From: Saprospiraceae bacterium
GTDB lineage: Bacteria; Bacteroidota; Bacteroidia; Chitinophagales; Saprospiraceae
Length of the DNA stretch: 15,164 nucleotides
Assembly: GCA_020630045.1 (NCBI GenBank)
Contig: JAHDCE010000024.1
Span: 1 to 15,164, forward strand
Direction of reading: 5' to 3'
This document shows, in pieces, positions 14,331-15,164 of the stretch. How positions within the stretch are numbered: the first letter of the stretch is position 1; the number at the start of each line of letters is the position of its first letter. The notes below the pieces were generated by a model, which saw only the letters and a list, made by a program, of their open reading frames with translations, ran no database searches and was not told where the DNA came from. Both the position numbers and the translations under genes were made by a program.

Positions 14331-15164
14331 CTATTGGTCAGGGAAATCAAACCCATATCTTTCTATGAAAGTGCTATATACATCATTGTTTGACAACACT
14401 TGACTATTGCCTACCAAGTACAAATGCTGTTTGGCCCGAGTAAGCGCCACGTTCAACTTTCGGTCGATGCCTTCCTCTCCCGAGTCGCTGATGAGCGATT
14501 CCAAACGTCCGATTGTATTTGTGCAAACCGAAATAATGATGACGTCTCTAGCTCCCCCTTGGAATCGTTCAACGGTGTCGATTGTAAATTGGTCGGGGTT
14601 GATATTCGCAGCTCTTAAAGCTTCTTTGATGCAAGCGATTTGAGCCCTGTAGGGAGTTATGATTCCCAAAGATTTTGCTGTGATTGTAATGTCACATTTT
14701 TTCCATGTTGCCATGAAGGCATTGACGATAGTCGCCACCATTTTCGCTTCTTTTTCATTGGTCTTCTTTTGATAAGTGACCCGCATTCCTTCCTGATTGT
14801 CAAAAAAGGCGACTCGATGGTTCATAAGAAATGAAGTCAACGAATCCGAATGGGGTTCAGGTTCAAGGGTTTTCGTTTGAACTTGGTGATGGGGGATGTT
14901 TTCCGGAAGGATAGAAAGGAAACCTTGGTAAAACATCTCATTGGGAAAAGCCATGATGTCCTTATGCATTCGCCCTTGATGGGAAAGCCTCGCTAGAGCA
15001 TGATCCCATCCTTGGCTTGAGTACCGATGGTACAATCGCTCGAACAATGACGATCTCAAATCTTTAATGCCTATTGCTAGGAGCTGCTCATCTGTGATTT
15101 TACACATCTCACTCGGCTGAGTAGTCACCGAGGGCAATTGTTTGTGGTCGCCGATTAATACGGT
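14331..15164 (-). CDS. Superfamily 1 (Upf1/Dna2-like) helicase, C-terminal part (partial)
   Basis: The frame is open through the right edge: upstream of the first possible TTG (15137) it reads TVLIGDHKQLPSV, which is helicase motif III (GDxxQLP), so the gene is cut by the window and not started there. Downstream come the 'LARLSHQGRMHKDIMAFPNEMFYQG' block (motif IV region with Q-x-R-M-H), 'GIITPYRAQI', motif V 'TIDTVERFQGGARDVIIIS' and motif VI 'LNVALTRAKQHLYLVGN'. This set is that of AAA_12-type DNA/RNA helicases, which unwind nucleic acid using ATP. The N-terminal ATPase half with Walker A lies beyond the window. The gene ends 174 bp before the small membrane protein start; no terminator is visible in that gap. 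Confidence 0.92.
   Translation of the reverse strand, partial: TVLIGDHKQLPSVTTQPSEMCKITDEQLLAIGIKDLRSSLFERLYHRYSSQGWDHALARLSHQGRMHKDIMAFPNEMFYQGFLSILPENIPHHQVQTKTLEPEPHSDSLTSFLMNHRVAFFDNQEGMRVTYQKKTNEKEAKMVATIVNAFMATWKKCDITITAKSLGIITPYRAQIACIKEALRAANINPDQFTIDTVERFQGGARDVIIISVCTNTIGRLESLISDSGEEGIDRKLNVALTRAKQHLYLVGNSQVLSNNDVYSTFIERYGFDFPDQ

Overview
The window looks like a Bacteroidota chromosome, probably a marine Saprospiria/Lewinella-like lineage. Pointers are a secreted protein with a type IX secretion (T9SS) C-terminal sorting domain, a PorT-like outer-membrane barrel, a DUF3810 membrane protein, the DUF1599 plus DoxX (BT_3928-like) pair close to folP, moderate GC, and a promoter of the Bacteroidota TTG / TAnnTTTG type. 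Lineage below phylum is inference. No rRNA, tRNA, CRISPR array or complete insertion sequence was seen.

Left part (1-3402, all + strand): the tail of an unidentified gene; a secreted PCMD-like protein with a T9SS sorting tail and a strong terminator; then a run of an outer-membrane barrel gene, a gene I read as a bacterial gasdermin (bGSDM, a pore-forming cell-death effector), and a SUI1/eIF1-like translation factor. The gasdermin is the most exciting gene. It lacks the usual adjacent protease, has no cysteine at all, and lies 9 bp from a translation-factor gene.

Middle (3421-7711, all - strand): prmC, convergent with SUI1; a degenerate HNH plus AP2 homing-endonuclease-like gene; a 590-bp gene-free stretch full of inverted repeats, including an element with perfect 18-bp ends that encloses one copy of a dispersed 87-bp repeat; then a translationally coupled pair, an FtsX-like permease followed by a DUF3810 zinc-peptidase-like membrane protein.

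Right part (7712-15164): a + strand exported protein of unknown function preceded by a sigma-54-like promoter; two terminators, one of them a perfect bidirectional hairpin; a - strand group of PAS histidine kinase, DUF1599 protein and DoxX-like membrane protein, with the second copy of the 87-bp repeat between the last two; folP on the + strand; a small membrane protein overlapping folP tail to tail; and the C-terminal part of a superfamily I DNA/RNA helicase running off the right edge.

Across the window the palindrome TCCTAGGA occurs seven times where base composition predicts about 0.2, a HIP1-like over-representation, and TCCGGA is also in large excess.
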